Assembly (NCBI GenBank): GCA_030407505.1
Contig: JASDDH010000009.1
Coordinates: forward strand, 12,948-76,947
Direction of reading: 5' to 3'
DNA: 64,000 nt
Source: Planococcus sp. APC 4015
GTDB lineage: Bacteria; Actinomycetota; Actinomycetes; Actinomycetales; Microbacteriaceae
Both the position numbers and the translations under genes were made by a program. Below the pieces are notes generated by a model that saw nothing but the letters and a program-made list of their open reading frames with translations, had not been told where the DNA came from and did no database searches. Shown piece by piece: positions 24,679-33,410 of the stretch. Numbering within the stretch: position 1 is the first letter of the stretch; each line of letters begins with the position of its first letter.

Positions 24679-25875
24679 TCAGCCGTTCTGGCGAGGGTCG
24701 GGCCGCGGAGCGCGGATCCGCTCCTCTTCGCGCGGACGACGCGACCCGGTCGGGTCGCTGCGGCGACCTTCGCGGCCCGCGAGTGTCGGATCGGCGAAGA
24801 GCCATGCCGGCCTCGGCTCCACCAGCGGCCGGAAGACGCGGCGCACCGGCTTCGTCGCGAGTCCCAGGGCGATGAGCACCGAGGCGACGATGACGATCGG
24901 AAGCCACAGCCAGGTCGGCTCGGCGTTGCGCAGCAGACCGTTCTCGCGGAACGGGTACAGCACGAACGAGTGCAGCAGGTAGACGTACATCGTGTACTGC
25001 CCGAAGTGCGTCCAGAAGTGGCGCCCGCGGGGCAGCACGGCGAAGAACGCCGCGCAGAGCACGAGCGCGACCGCCATCAGGGCCAGACGCACGCCGCCCG
25101 CCCACCACTCGGTGCCGCCGATGGACGAATAGTTCTCGTCGTAGAACAGCCATGCGCGCAGATCCATCTCGCGCCAGCCGTCCACGAAGAACCAGGCGAT
25201 GAAGCCCGCGACCGCGAAGGCGAGGACGGATGCCGCCACCGACCACCACCGGCGACGCAGGAGATCGAAGCGGGCGACGATGTCGTGCTCGTTGAGCCAC
25301 CAGCCCAGGGCGAAGAAGGGGAGCAGGCCGAGGGTGCGCGACAGCGAGAGGGTCGAGTCGATGTTCGGCAGGTATCCGGCGCCGATCGAGATCACGACGG
25401 TCCACAGCAGCGGCCACCGCAGCAGTGCAAGATAGGGGAGCACGAGCCGGAAGGTCCCCAACGCGAGCAGGAACCACAGCGTCCACGACGGCTGGGTGAG
25501 GTTGGGATTGGCCTGACCCTCGACGAGGAACTTCGTCAGGGTCCACAGCGCCTCGAAGATCACGTAGGGCACGAGGATGTCGGTCACCACCCGCGCCATC
25601 TGCCTGCGACTGGGGGAGTCGGACTTGGAGAAGTACCCCGAGATGATCGCGAACGCCGGCATGTGGAAGGCGTAGACGAGCAGGTACAGCCCGAGCGCGA
25701 TGTCGGAATCGTAGGTGAGTCGTTGCACGGCGTGACCGAGGACCACGAGCACGATGCACGCGAAGCGGGCGTTGTCCCAGAACGGCACGCGGCGCTTCGC
25801 GCGCGGCGCGCCGATCGATCCCGTCGTGGGGGAGCCGGGTGACGCGGCCCCGGCCGCGCTCGCTGAATCGGTCAT
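24679..25875 (-). CDS. Acyltransferase 3 family membrane protein
   Basis: A 398-residue polytopic protein. Residues about 30-60 contain WDNARFACIVLVVLGH with the conserved catalytic-type His of the acyltransferase-3 family, and YAFHMPAFAIISGYF follows, as in fucose 4-O-acetylase-like proteins. About ten membrane helices extend to about residue 340, then a basic, disordered cytoplasmic tail rich in Arg and Pro. These enzymes acylate sugars, lipids or cell-wall polymers across the membrane. The start at ATG 25875 is chosen over longer in-frame options that would read into the promoter region. It is convergent with the membrane protein gene on its left. Confidence 0.88.
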   Translation of the reverse strand: MTDSASAAGAASPGSPTTGSIGAPRAKRRVPFWDNARFACIVLVVLGHAVQRLTYDSDIALGLYLLVYAFHMPAFAIISGYFSKSDSPSRRQMARVVTDILVPYVIFEALWTLTKFLVEGQANPNLTQPSWTLWFLLALGTFRLVLPYLALLRWPLLWTVVISIGAGYLPNIDSTLSLSRTLGLLPFFALGWWLNEHDIVARFDLLRRRWWSVAASVLAFAVAGFIAWFFVDGWREMDLRAWLFYDENYSSIGGTEWWAGGVRLALMAVALVLCAAFFAVLPRGRHFWTHFGQYTMYVYLLHSFVLYPFRENGLLRNAEPTWLWLPIVIVASVLIALGLATKPVRRVFRPLVEPRPAWLFADPTLAGREGRRSDPTGSRRPREEERIRAPRPDPRQNG

Positions 25876-26000
25876 GAGGCGTTGCCACCTTATCCTGGGG
25901 TCGATCAGGGAATAGATTCTGCGTGACCGCGTTGCACGAGATACATTCAATTGCATAGAACCGCCCGGCGGAGAACCCGCGGGCGAAGAGCGGAGACATC
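25876..26000. promoter_or_regulatory. Divergent promoter region
   Basis: This 125-base gap separates the acyltransferase from the monooxygenase gene. It is locally A/T-rich, with TTGCACGAGATACATTCAAT and TTGCATAGAAC around 25929-25962. ATTCAATTGCAT resembles the half-palindromes bound by MarR-type regulators, but no regulator gene is near. Low certainty. Confidence 0.3.
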
Positions 26001-27224
26001 GTGAACGACACCACACCGTGGCAGGGGATGCAGTTCGGCATCTTCTCGGTGAGCGACATCACCGAAGACCCCACGACCGGCCGCACGCCCAGCGAGGCCG
26101 AGAAGATCCAGGCGGCCGTCACGATCGCCAAGCACGCCGAAGAGGTGGGGCTCGACGTCTACGCCCTCGGCGAGCACCACAACCCGCCGTTCTGGTCGTC
26201 GAGCCCGACCACGACGCTCGCCTACATCGCCGCCCAGACCGAGAGGCTCATCCTCTCGACGGCGACCACGCTCATCACCACGAACGACCCGGTGAAGATC
26301 GCCGAGGACTACGCGATGCTGCAGCACCTCGCCGGCGGTCGCGTCGACCTCACACTCGGTCGCGGCAACACCGGTCCCGTCTACCCCTGGTTCGGCAAGG
26401 ACATCCGTCAGGGTCTGCCGCTCGCGATCGAGAGCTACAACCTCCTGCATCGCCTGTGGCGCGAGGATGTCGTGGACTGGGAGGGCAAGTTCCGCACACC
26501 GCTGCAGGGCTTCACCTCGACCCCTCGTCCCCTCGACGGCGTCGCGCCGTTCGTATGGCACGGTTCGATCCGCACACCCGAGATCGCCGAGCAGGCGGCC
26601 TACTACGGCGACGGGTTCTTCGCGAACAACATCTTCTGGCCCGCTGAGCACTACCAGCGCCTCATCACGCTGTACCGCCAGCGCTACGCGCACTACGGTC
26701 ACGGCACGCCCGAGCAGGCGATCGTGGGACTGGGTGGACAGGTGTTCCTGGCCGCGAACTCGCAGGATGCCGTGAAGCAGTTCCGTCCCTACTTCGACAA
26801 CGCGCCCGTCTACGGCCACGGCCCGAGTCTCGAGGACTTCAGCCAGATGACGCCGCTCACCGTCGGCTCGCCGCAGCAGGTCATCGACCGTTACGCAGGT
26901 ATGCGCGAGCTCTACGGCGATTACCAGCGCCAGCTGTTCCTCATGGATCACGCCGGACTCCCGCTGAAGACCGTGCTCGAGCAGCTCGACATCCTCGGCG
27001 GCGAGGTGGTCCCGGTCCTGCGGCGCGAGCTGCAGAAGAACCGTCCGGCAGAGGTTCCGGATGCCCCGACGCACGCCCAGCGCGTCGCGGCGGCGTTCGG
27101 CGACGAGGCGCCGCGCCAGGCGGTGCCGGGGGCGAACCGCGGCGACAACCTCGTCGGTGCGAGCCCGTACCGGGACGCCCCGGCGAAGGCCGGCGCGTCG
27201 TTCGGTCCGGGGGCGTCACGATGA
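26001..27224 (+). CDS. LLM class flavin-dependent oxidoreductase (CE1758-type)
   Basis: A 407-residue luciferase-like monooxygenase. The TIM-barrel core begins at MQFGIFSVSDI; YALGEHHNPPFWSSSP and LTLGRGNTGPVYPWFGKDI are typical of the CE1758 subgroup that pairs with a dedicated flavin reductase. A 60-residue Pro/Ala-rich tail lies after residue 345. It should use reduced FMN and oxygen; the substrate is unknown. GTG start at 26001 with a weak GGAG site. It overlaps the reductase gene by four bases, so the two form a two-component system. Confidence 0.9.
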   Translation: MNDTTPWQGMQFGIFSVSDITEDPTTGRTPSEAEKIQAAVTIAKHAEEVGLDVYALGEHHNPPFWSSSPTTTLAYIAAQTERLILSTATTLITTNDPVKIAEDYAMLQHLAGGRVDLTLGRGNTGPVYPWFGKDIRQGLPLAIESYNLLHRLWREDVVDWEGKFRTPLQGFTSTPRPLDGVAPFVWHGSIRTPEIAEQAAYYGDGFFANNIFWPAEHYQRLITLYRQRYAHYGHGTPEQAIVGLGGQVFLAANSQDAVKQFRPYFDNAPVYGHGPSLEDFSQMTPLTVGSPQQVIDRYAGMRELYGDYQRQLFLMDHAGLPLKTVLEQLDILGGEVVPVLRRELQKNRPAEVPDAPTHAQRVAAAFGDEAPRQAVPGANRGDNLVGASPYRDAPAKAGASFGPGASR

Positions 27225-27871
27225 CCTCCGCCTCTCGTCGCATCGCCGTGATCTCGGCGGGGCTCTCGAACCCGTCGTCGACGCGCATGCTCGCCGACCG
27301 GCTCGCGGTGGCGACGGCATCCGCCCTCGCCGAGCGCGACATCGAGGCCGTCTTCGACACGTTCGAGCTGCGCGACCATGCGCACGAGGTCGTCGACAAC
27401 CTGCTGACGGGGTTCGCCCCGCCCGCCCTGGAGTCGATGATCAACACCGTCGTGTCGGCCGACGCGATCATCGCGGTGACGCCGATCTTCTCGACGAGCT
27501 ACTCGGGGCTGTTCAAGTCGTTCATCGACGTGCTCGACCCCGATGCGCTCACCGGCAAGCCCGTGCTGCTGGGAGCCAACGCCGGAACCGCGCGTCATTC
27601 GCTCGCGATCGATTACGCGATCAGGCCGCTGTTCACGTACCTCCACGCCGAGCCCGTCTCGACAGGAGTGTTCGCCGCGTCCAGCGACTGGGGCACACAG
27701 GCCGACGGCGTCGCGCCCCTCGGCGCGCGCGTCGACCGCGGAGCGCGTGAGCTGGCCGAGGCCGTCGCCCGTCGCACGCCGGCCGTGTCGTCGGACCCGT
27801 TCGATCCGGCCAACTACCTCGGCGAGGGCCGCTCGTTCGGCCACCTGCTCGGCGGTCTGGCCGGCGAGTAG
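27221..27871 (+). CDS. NAD(P)H-dependent FMN reductase (CE1759-type)
   Basis: A 216-residue flavodoxin-fold reductase. ISAGLSNPSSTRMLADRL near the N-terminus is the phosphate loop for FMN; VTPIFSTSYSGLFKSFID is the second flavin contact. It would supply reduced FMN to the monooxygenase encoded just upstream, with which it shares an ATGA overlap. The last 20 residues (NYLGEGRSFGHLLGGL) are typical of the CE1759 subgroup. A very large inverted repeat follows the stop. Confidence 0.9.
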   Translation: MTSASRRIAVISAGLSNPSSTRMLADRLAVATASALAERDIEAVFDTFELRDHAHEVVDNLLTGFAPPALESMINTVVSADAIIAVTPIFSTSYSGLFKSFIDVLDPDALTGKPVLLGANAGTARHSLAIDYAIRPLFTYLHAEPVSTGVFAASSDWGTQADGVAPLGARVDRGARELAEAVARRTPAVSSDPFDPANYLGEGRSFGHLLGGLAGE

Positions 27872-27881
27872 CCCGCGGGCC

Positions 27882-27967
27882 TGCGCGTTCGCGAGGGCCC
27901 GGTCATTCCCGAGGGCCGTGGCCCACCGCCTCGACCTCGGCAATGACCAGGTCCTCGCGAACGCGCG
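27882..27967. repeat. 86-base inverted repeat, 32-base arms
   Basis: Arm 27882-27913 and arm 27936-27967 are inverted copies with 28 of 32 positions matching; two of the four differences still pair as G-U. The 22-base loop includes the small palindrome GGCCGTGGCC. There is no T-run. It lies between two co-oriented genes and could be a terminator, a processing site or a palindromic repeat element. Confidence 0.75.
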
Positions 27968-28030
27968 CGAGGTGTCCTGATACCGTCGGAGGACGGAGTC
28001 GATCAGGCCCCCGCAACGGGAAGAGGCCGC

Positions 28031-29179
28031 ATGGCGCTTCAGCATCCGCTCACCCTCGGCGTCGTCGGCGCTTCGCTCAAGCCGAACGAACGGCGGGTGC
28101 CGCTGCATCCCGGGCATCTCGAGCGCATCCCCGACGAGCTGCGCCCGCACGTTCTGCTCGAGACCGGCTACGGGCATCGTTTCGGCGTCTCCGATGACGA
28201 CCTGCTCCCGTTCGTGGGCGGCCTGCGCGACCGCGCCGATCTCTTCGCCCAGTCCGACGTGCTGCTGCTGCCGAAGCCCCAGCACGCCGATCTGCGCGAC
28301 ATGCGCGACGGCCAGGTGCTGTGGGGCTGGCCGCACCTCGTGCAGGACGAGGTCATGACGCAGCTCGCGCTGGACAAGCAGCTCACGACGATCGCGTTCG
28401 AGGCCATGAACCACTGGGGGAGCGACGGCACGTTCGGCCTGCACGTCTTCCACAAGAACAACGAGATCGCGGGCTACTGCTCGGTGCTGCACGCGCTGCA
28501 GCTGTGCGGGTCGACCGGCGACTACGGGCGCCGGCTCACCGCGGTCGTGATCGGCTTCGGCGCCACCGCGCGAGGCGCCGTGACGGCGCTGCGCGCGCAC
28601 GGGGTGCACGACATCCGCGTTCTCACGAACCGGGCCGCGGCCTCGGTCGCCGCCCCGATCCACGCGACCCAGATCATCCAGTTCGATCACGACGGCCCCT
28701 ATGTGAGCGAAGTGATCACCGACGACGGCCGGGTTCCGCTCGCGCCGTTCCTCGCCGAGAGCGACATCGTCGTGAACTGCACGCTGCAGGATCCCAACCG
28801 CCCGCTGCTGTATCTCAAGACCGACGACCTCGCCGCGTTCCGCCCGGGCAGCCTCATCGTCGACGTGTCGTGCGACGAGGGGATGGGCTTCGAATGGGCC
28901 ACCCCCACGGGCTTCGACGACCCGATGTTCACGGTCGGCGGCAACATCAACTACTACGCGGTCGACCACAGCCCGTCCTACCTGTGGAACTCGGCCAGCT
29001 GGGAGATCAGCGAGGCGCTCCTCGGATTCCTCCCGACCGTGCTCGCCGGCCCCGACGCCTGGGCGGGCGACGAGACCATCGCGCGGGCGATCGAAGTCGC
29101 AGACGGCGAGGTGCGCAACCCGGCGATCCTCGAGTTCCAGCACCGCGCGGCCGAGAAGCCGTACGTCGTGAAGCGCTAG
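28031..29179 (+). CDS. N5-(carboxyethyl)ornithine synthase-like dehydrogenase
   Basis: A 382-residue protein of the alanine dehydrogenase/saccharopine dehydrogenase fold. The N-terminal domain has ERRVPLHPGHLERIP and FEAMNHWGSDGTFGLHVFHK; the Rossmann part has VVIGFGATARGAVTALRAHG near residues 175-195. The overall pattern fits N5-(carboxyethyl)ornithine synthase, which condenses ornithine or lysine with pyruvate using NADPH. Other opine-type or amino-acid dehydrogenase roles are possible. A GGGAAGAGG ribosome site precedes the ATG. The stop overlaps the convergent nuclease fusion gene by four bases. Confidence 0.75.
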   Translation: MALQHPLTLGVVGASLKPNERRVPLHPGHLERIPDELRPHVLLETGYGHRFGVSDDDLLPFVGGLRDRADLFAQSDVLLLPKPQHADLRDMRDGQVLWGWPHLVQDEVMTQLALDKQLTTIAFEAMNHWGSDGTFGLHVFHKNNEIAGYCSVLHALQLCGSTGDYGRRLTAVVIGFGATARGAVTALRAHGVHDIRVLTNRAAASVAAPIHATQIIQFDHDGPYVSEVITDDGRVPLAPFLAESDIVVNCTLQDPNRPLLYLKTDDLAAFRPGSLIVDVSCDEGMGFEWATPTGFDDPMFTVGGNINYYAVDHSPSYLWNSASWEISEALLGFLPTVLAGPDAWAGDETIARAIEVADGEVRNPAILEFQHRAAEKPYVVKR

Positions 29180-30612
29180 AGGCGGATGTCGGCGGGAGCG
29201 CCGAGCTCCTCCCACCCGTCGGGGCGTGCCGCCGCGACCGGCGTCACGTCGGCCGCCACGAGCGGACCGAGGTCGAGCCCGGCGAGCGCGGCGATGTCGG
29301 CGATCGGCACCTGGAACGTGCGGTAGGCGCCGAGCGGCTCGGCAGTGGCCGTCGAGCGCTCGATCAGCTCGGTCTGGTCGAGCACGAACCCCGCCGCCGC
29401 GAGGGCGGGTGCGCCGGCGGCATCCGTCGTCGCCCACGCGGCGATCTTCCAGAAGCGCCGCGGGATCCGGATGCCGCGGTACGGCGGGTCCGCCGGGTCG
29501 AGCACCGGGGCGGTGAACACCGAGACGCGTGCGTCCTGTGCCTCGGCATAGGCGAGCACGTGGTCTTCGAGACCGAGCCAGAGGTCCTTCGACTGGTTGA
29601 ACACGGCTGCCTGAGGCGCCGCGTTGGGGTAGAAGAACGTCGCCTCGGTCGCCTGCCGAGCCTCGGCCACCGTGCCCCAGCCCGGATCACGGCGGCGTAC
29701 GAGGTGGCCCCGGTCGAGGTCGTTGCGGCTGTAGACGTCGGCGCCGGCCTGCTCGTCGGCGTCGATGCGCGGATCGAGCTCCCAGTCGCCGGTGCGTGGC
29801 AGGTCCTGCAGGCTCTTCCCGTCGATGTTGACGGCCGTCACGAGCGCGAGCCGTCGCTCCGGGTCGAGCACGACGGAGAACCGCGGGTAGGCGAGGTAGC
29901 GCACGTCGCGGTCGTCGGACGCCGTCGGCAAAGGGACGTCGACCGGGAGGAAGGCGGGGTCGTAGCCCGGAGAATCAGCCATGTCCTCATCCTCTCCCGG
30001 CGCAGCGCACGGTGCGAGTCGCGCCCGGCGTCGCGAGACGGCGGCGACGATCGCGTCGACGCCGATTCCCAGACCGATCGCCACGACGATCGAGACCACC
30101 ACCGCCACGAGTGGGCCACCCGGCAGGAAGATCCCCACGACCGCACCCACGATCGCCTGGTACGTGCTCCAGCCGACGGCGGCGACTCCGACCGCGAGCA
30201 GGTAGCGGGGCGCAGGCACACGGGATGCTCCGGCGACGAGGTTGACGGCGAGGCGGGCGAACGGGATGAACCGTGCGGTGAACACGACCACGGCGGTGCT
30301 GCGACTCAGCCTCGCCTGCGCCCAGGAGAAGGCCCGCTGCACGCGAGGCAGCCGCATCCAGCTCCAGCGGTCGATCCCGACGGTGCGCCCGACCAGGTAG
30401 CAGCACGCGTCGCCCACGAAGGCGGCGAGCGCGCCGACGGCGACCACGGCGATCAGCGGAGGTGTGCCGGTCGCCGCCGCCAGCGCGCCGAAGGCGGAGA
30501 CGGCCGCCTCGCCGGGCACGACCACGAGGAACGCATCGGCGAAGACGACGGCGAAGAGCAGCGCGAGAGCCCACGGACTCGCGGCGAGGTGCAGGAGCCA
30601 CTCGTCGACCAT
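29176..30612 (-). CDS. DedA family membrane protein fused to DNA/RNA non-specific endonuclease
   Basis: One continuous frame of 478 residues. Residues about 1-205 are a complete DedA/VTT protein (PGEAAVSAFGALAA, FTARFIPFARLAVNLVAGAS, GWSTYQAIVG). Residues about 211-478 form a complete NUC-type endonuclease with the NDLDRGHLVRR motif (D-R-G-H) and NAAPQAAVFNQ. The join has no stop, but the second part begins at an in-frame ATG (29982) preceded by GGAGAGGATGAGGAC, a good ribosome site. Both a fusion and internal initiation are therefore possible. No signal peptide precedes the nuclease. Start is ATG 30612, or GTG 30615. Confidence 0.8.
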   Translation of the reverse strand: MVDEWLLHLAASPWALALLFAVVFADAFLVVVPGEAAVSAFGALAAATGTPPLIAVVAVGALAAFVGDACCYLVGRTVGIDRWSWMRLPRVQRAFSWAQARLSRSTAVVVFTARFIPFARLAVNLVAGASRVPAPRYLLAVGVAAVGWSTYQAIVGAVVGIFLPGGPLVAVVVSIVVAIGLGIGVDAIVAAVSRRRARLAPCAAPGEDEDMADSPGYDPAFLPVDVPLPTASDDRDVRYLAYPRFSVVLDPERRLALVTAVNIDGKSLQDLPRTGDWELDPRIDADEQAGADVYSRNDLDRGHLVRRRDPGWGTVAEARQATEATFFYPNAAPQAAVFNQSKDLWLGLEDHVLAYAEAQDARVSVFTAPVLDPADPPYRGIRIPRRFWKIAAWATTDAAGAPALAAAGFVLDQTELIERSTATAEPLGAYRTFQVPIADIAALAGLDLGPLVAADVTPVAAARPDGWEELGAPADIRL

Positions 30613-30754
30613 CACGTCTCGTGGGTACCAGCGCGGGGTGAACGCCGGCCCAACGGCGGACGACCGGTGACGCGCCGTCGATCATCGGGTGAACAGTGCG
30701 CGATCACGGCCGATGCGCGGCATCCCGAGCACATCGCACCCCCACCCTGGAGGC

Positions 30755-32725
30755 ATGAGAGTCGCCGTGCTCGCCGAGTCCTTCCTCCCGCACATGAACG
30801 GCGTGACGGGATCCGTCCTGCACGTGTTGCGCCATCTGCAGGCGGAGGGCCATGAGACCCTCGTCATCGCCCCGAAGGCGGGTGACTTCACCGCCGACCT
30901 GCACGGGGCCCGCACAGCGCTGCTGCGGTCGATGCCGCTGCCCTCCTACCCCGAGGTGCGCGTCGTGTTCGCGCGCGCCGCCCGGCTCGCGGCCGTGCTG
31001 CGGGAATTCCGACCCGATGTCATCCATCTCGCATCGCCCTTCGTGCTGGGCTGGCAGGGCCTCGCCGCCGCTGATCTGCTGCGCGTGCCGACCGTCGCGG
31101 TCTACCAGACCGACATCGTCGCCTACGCCCAGAAGTACGGGCTGCCGCAGGCGACCACGCTCGTGGGCGCGCACGTCGCGCGGCTCCATCGCCGCGCGAC
31201 GCTCACCCTGGCCCCGTCGACGGCGTCGATGCGGCAGCTCGAGGAGCTCGGGGTCGATCGGCTCCGACGCTGGGGTCGCGGGGTCGACGTCGAGCGGTTC
31301 GCCCCCGAGCGTCGGAGCGACGCCTGGCGCGCCGCGGTCGCTCCGGGCGAGGTCATCGTCGGGTTCGTGGGGCGACTGGCCCCCGAGAAGCAGGTGGCCG
31401 ATCTCGCGGTACTCCAGACGATCCCCGGTGTGCGGCTCGTGCTGGTCGGCGACGGCCCGTCACGGCCGGCGCTGGAGGCGCTGCTGCCGGACGCGCACTT
31501 CGCCGGGCACCTGTCGGGTGCGGCCCTGGCCGAGGCGGTCGCGGGTTTCGACGTGTTCGTGCACCCCGGCGAGAGCGAGACGTTCGGGCAGACGATCCAG
31601 GAAGCCCTCGCAAGCGGCGTGCCGGTCGTCGCGACGGGCACGGGAGGACCGGTCGACCTCGTGCGGTCCAGCGTCGACGGATGGCTGTACCGTCCGGGCG
31701 ACCTCGGTGACCTGCGCGGCCGCGTCGCCGACCTGGTCGGCGATCAGGCCAAACGGCGGGCCTTCGCGCTCGCCGCCCGTGAGGGGGTGCGGCACCGCAC
31801 GTGGCACGCCGTCTGCCGCGACCTCGTCGGGCACTACGAGACGGCGCGGATGCTGCGGCCGATCGACGACGCACTCGTCGTGCGCGGTACGACCCGGCCG
31901 TCGGCACCGGCCCTGCCCGCGCCGGAAGCCCCCCGCTGGCGTCGATACGTCGCGCTGGGCGACTCGCTCACCGAAGGGCTGTGCGACTCGTCCCGTATGC
32001 CGGCGGGGGAATACCGCGGCTGGGCGGATCGCCTCGCCCGCCTCCTCGCGCACACGACGCCGCTGGGCGACCTGCGCTACGCGAACCTCGCGGTGCGAAG
32101 CCGCCGCGTGCGAGACCTCACCCGCGAGCAGCTGCCGCGAGCCCTGGCGCTGCGCCCCGATCTCGTGTCGATCCTGATGGGCGCGAACGACCTGGTCGGT
32201 CACGGAGCGGATCCCGTGCGCCTCGCCGCCGAGCTCGAGAACGCCGTGAAGGCGCTGCGGGATGCCGGTGCCGACGTGCTGCTCGTGACGCCGTTCCTGC
32301 CGCGGCGGTTCTCGGCGCGTCTGTTCGCGCGCCGGTTCTCGGTCTTCGCGGCCGAGCTGCGCGTCATCGCCCAGCGGCACGGCGCGACCCTCCTCGACCT
32401 CGAGGCGCTGCCCGCGATCGGAGACCTGGCGATGTGGGGCGAAGACCGCGTGCACCTGCGCTCGCGCGGGCACCGATTCCTCGCGTATCGGGCCGCCGAC
32501 GCGCTCGGCGTGCCCGACGCCGAGACCCTCGGCGACCTCGACGCCGCGCTGCACGCCGATGACGACCCGCCGGCGGGCCGGGGCTGGGTCACCCGCCACG
32601 CCCTGCCGTGGCTGTGGCGCCGAGCGCAGGGCCGCACCGCGGGCGACGGCGTGCTCGCCAAGCACGACGACTACGTCGTGATCCGGCGAGGCGACGGCAT
32701 CCGCTCGCCTGAACGCGCGCGCTGA
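30755..32725 (+). CDS. Glycosyltransferase (GT4) fused to SGNH/GDSL hydrolase
   Basis: A 656-residue two-domain protein. Residues 1 to about 375 are a GT-B glycosyltransferase related to PimB/MgtA mannosyltransferases: RVAVLAESFLPHMNGVTGSV, the FVGRLAPEKQV loop and the EX7E-type ESETFGQTIQEALASGVPVV. A linker rich in Pro and Ala follows (about 380-392). Residues about 395-620 are an SGNH hydrolase with VALGDSLTEG (catalytic Ser), MGANDL and EDRVHLRSRGH (Asp/His). It may both add a sugar and remove an acyl group in glycolipid or cell-wall synthesis; that is inference. Start at ATG 30755 with GGAGG upstream. Divergent from the DedA-nuclease fusion. Confidence 0.88.
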   Translation: MRVAVLAESFLPHMNGVTGSVLHVLRHLQAEGHETLVIAPKAGDFTADLHGARTALLRSMPLPSYPEVRVVFARAARLAAVLREFRPDVIHLASPFVLGWQGLAAADLLRVPTVAVYQTDIVAYAQKYGLPQATTLVGAHVARLHRRATLTLAPSTASMRQLEELGVDRLRRWGRGVDVERFAPERRSDAWRAAVAPGEVIVGFVGRLAPEKQVADLAVLQTIPGVRLVLVGDGPSRPALEALLPDAHFAGHLSGAALAEAVAGFDVFVHPGESETFGQTIQEALASGVPVVATGTGGPVDLVRSSVDGWLYRPGDLGDLRGRVADLVGDQAKRRAFALAAREGVRHRTWHAVCRDLVGHYETARMLRPIDDALVVRGTTRPSAPALPAPEAPRWRRYVALGDSLTEGLCDSSRMPAGEYRGWADRLARLLAHTTPLGDLRYANLAVRSRRVRDLTREQLPRALALRPDLVSILMGANDLVGHGADPVRLAAELENAVKALRDAGADVLLVTPFLPRRFSARLFARRFSVFAAELRVIAQRHGATLLDLEALPAIGDLAMWGEDRVHLRSRGHRFLAYRAADALGVPDAETLGDLDAALHADDDPPAGRGWVTRHALPWLWRRAQGRTAGDGVLAKHDDYVVIRRGDGIRSPERAR

Positions 32726-32726
32726 G

Positions 32727-33410
32727 TCAGCGGGTCCAGCGGTACTCGGACTCGGGACGCCCCGGGGTGCCGTAGCGCGGCGAGCGCTGCACACGGCCGT
32801 CGTCGGCGAGATGCTCGAGATAGCGCCGCGCGGCGACCCGCGACATCCCGAGCGATGCCGCCGTCTCCTGCGCCGACAGGGGGCCGCGCTCGCGCACGGC
32901 CGCGGTGACGCGCTCGAGGGTGTCGGGCGCGAGACCCTTCGGCAGAGGCACGGGCGACGCGGGGCGCAGCGCCCCGAAGAGCGCATCGATCTCGTTCTGC
33001 GTCGCGGCGCCTTCGGTGCGATCGGCGCGTTCGCGGTAGTCGCGGTACTGCTCCAGGCGCTCGCGCAGCACCGCGAACGGGAACGGCTTGACCAGGTACT
33101 GCGCGACGCCGAGGCTCACCATCTGGCGCACGACGTCGGCGTCGCGCACGCCCGTGATCGCGATCACATCGACGGATGCCGCCGCCGCGCGCACGTGCCG
33201 CAGCACATCGAGCCCCGTGCCGTCGGGCATCGTCATGTCCAGCAGCACGAGGTCGACGGCGCCCGCGGTCGTGGGATCGAGCAGTGCCGACACCGCCGCC
33301 CGGGCTCCGGTGCATTCCCCGACCACCTCGAAGCCGTCCAGGCGCTCGATGTACGAGCGGTGCAGCTCGAGCGTGAGTGCGTCGTCGTCGACGAGCAGGA
33401 CGCCGATCAC
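32727..33410 (-). CDS. Response regulator, DctR/CitB type
   Basis: A 227-residue regulator. The receiver domain (about 1-120) has the acidic pocket VDDD, the phospho-acceptor Asp in LVLLDMTMPDGTGL near residue 56, and the LVKPF lysine. The C-terminal region (about 160-225) is a winged helix (LSAQETAASLGMSRVAARRY). This architecture accompanies CitA/DcuS-type kinases that sense C4-dicarboxylates or citrate. GTG start at 33410 overlaps the kinase stop by four bases, with GGAGG upstream. Likely target: the dctA-type gene divergent from the kinase. Confidence 0.88.
   Translation of the reverse strand: MIGVLLVDDDALTLELHRSYIERLDGFEVVGECTGARAAVSALLDPTTAGAVDLVLLDMTMPDGTGLDVLRHVRAAAASVDVIAITGVRDADVVRQMVSLGVAQYLVKPFPFAVLRERLEQYRDYRERADRTEGAATQNEIDALFGALRPASPVPLPKGLAPDTLERVTAAVRERGPLSAQETAASLGMSRVAARRYLEHLADDGRVQRSPRYGTPGRPESEYRWTR

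Noticed and set aside
26001..29179. Biosynthetic gene cluster of monooxygenase, reductase and opine-like dehydrogenase
   Set aside because: A large hairpin separates the pair from the dehydrogenase, and no synthetase, exporter or regulator is linked.
26948..29437. 829-codon reverse-strand open frame across three forward genes
   Set aside because: Crosses gene boundaries of the monooxygenase, reductase and dehydrogenase; a typical high-GC artefact.
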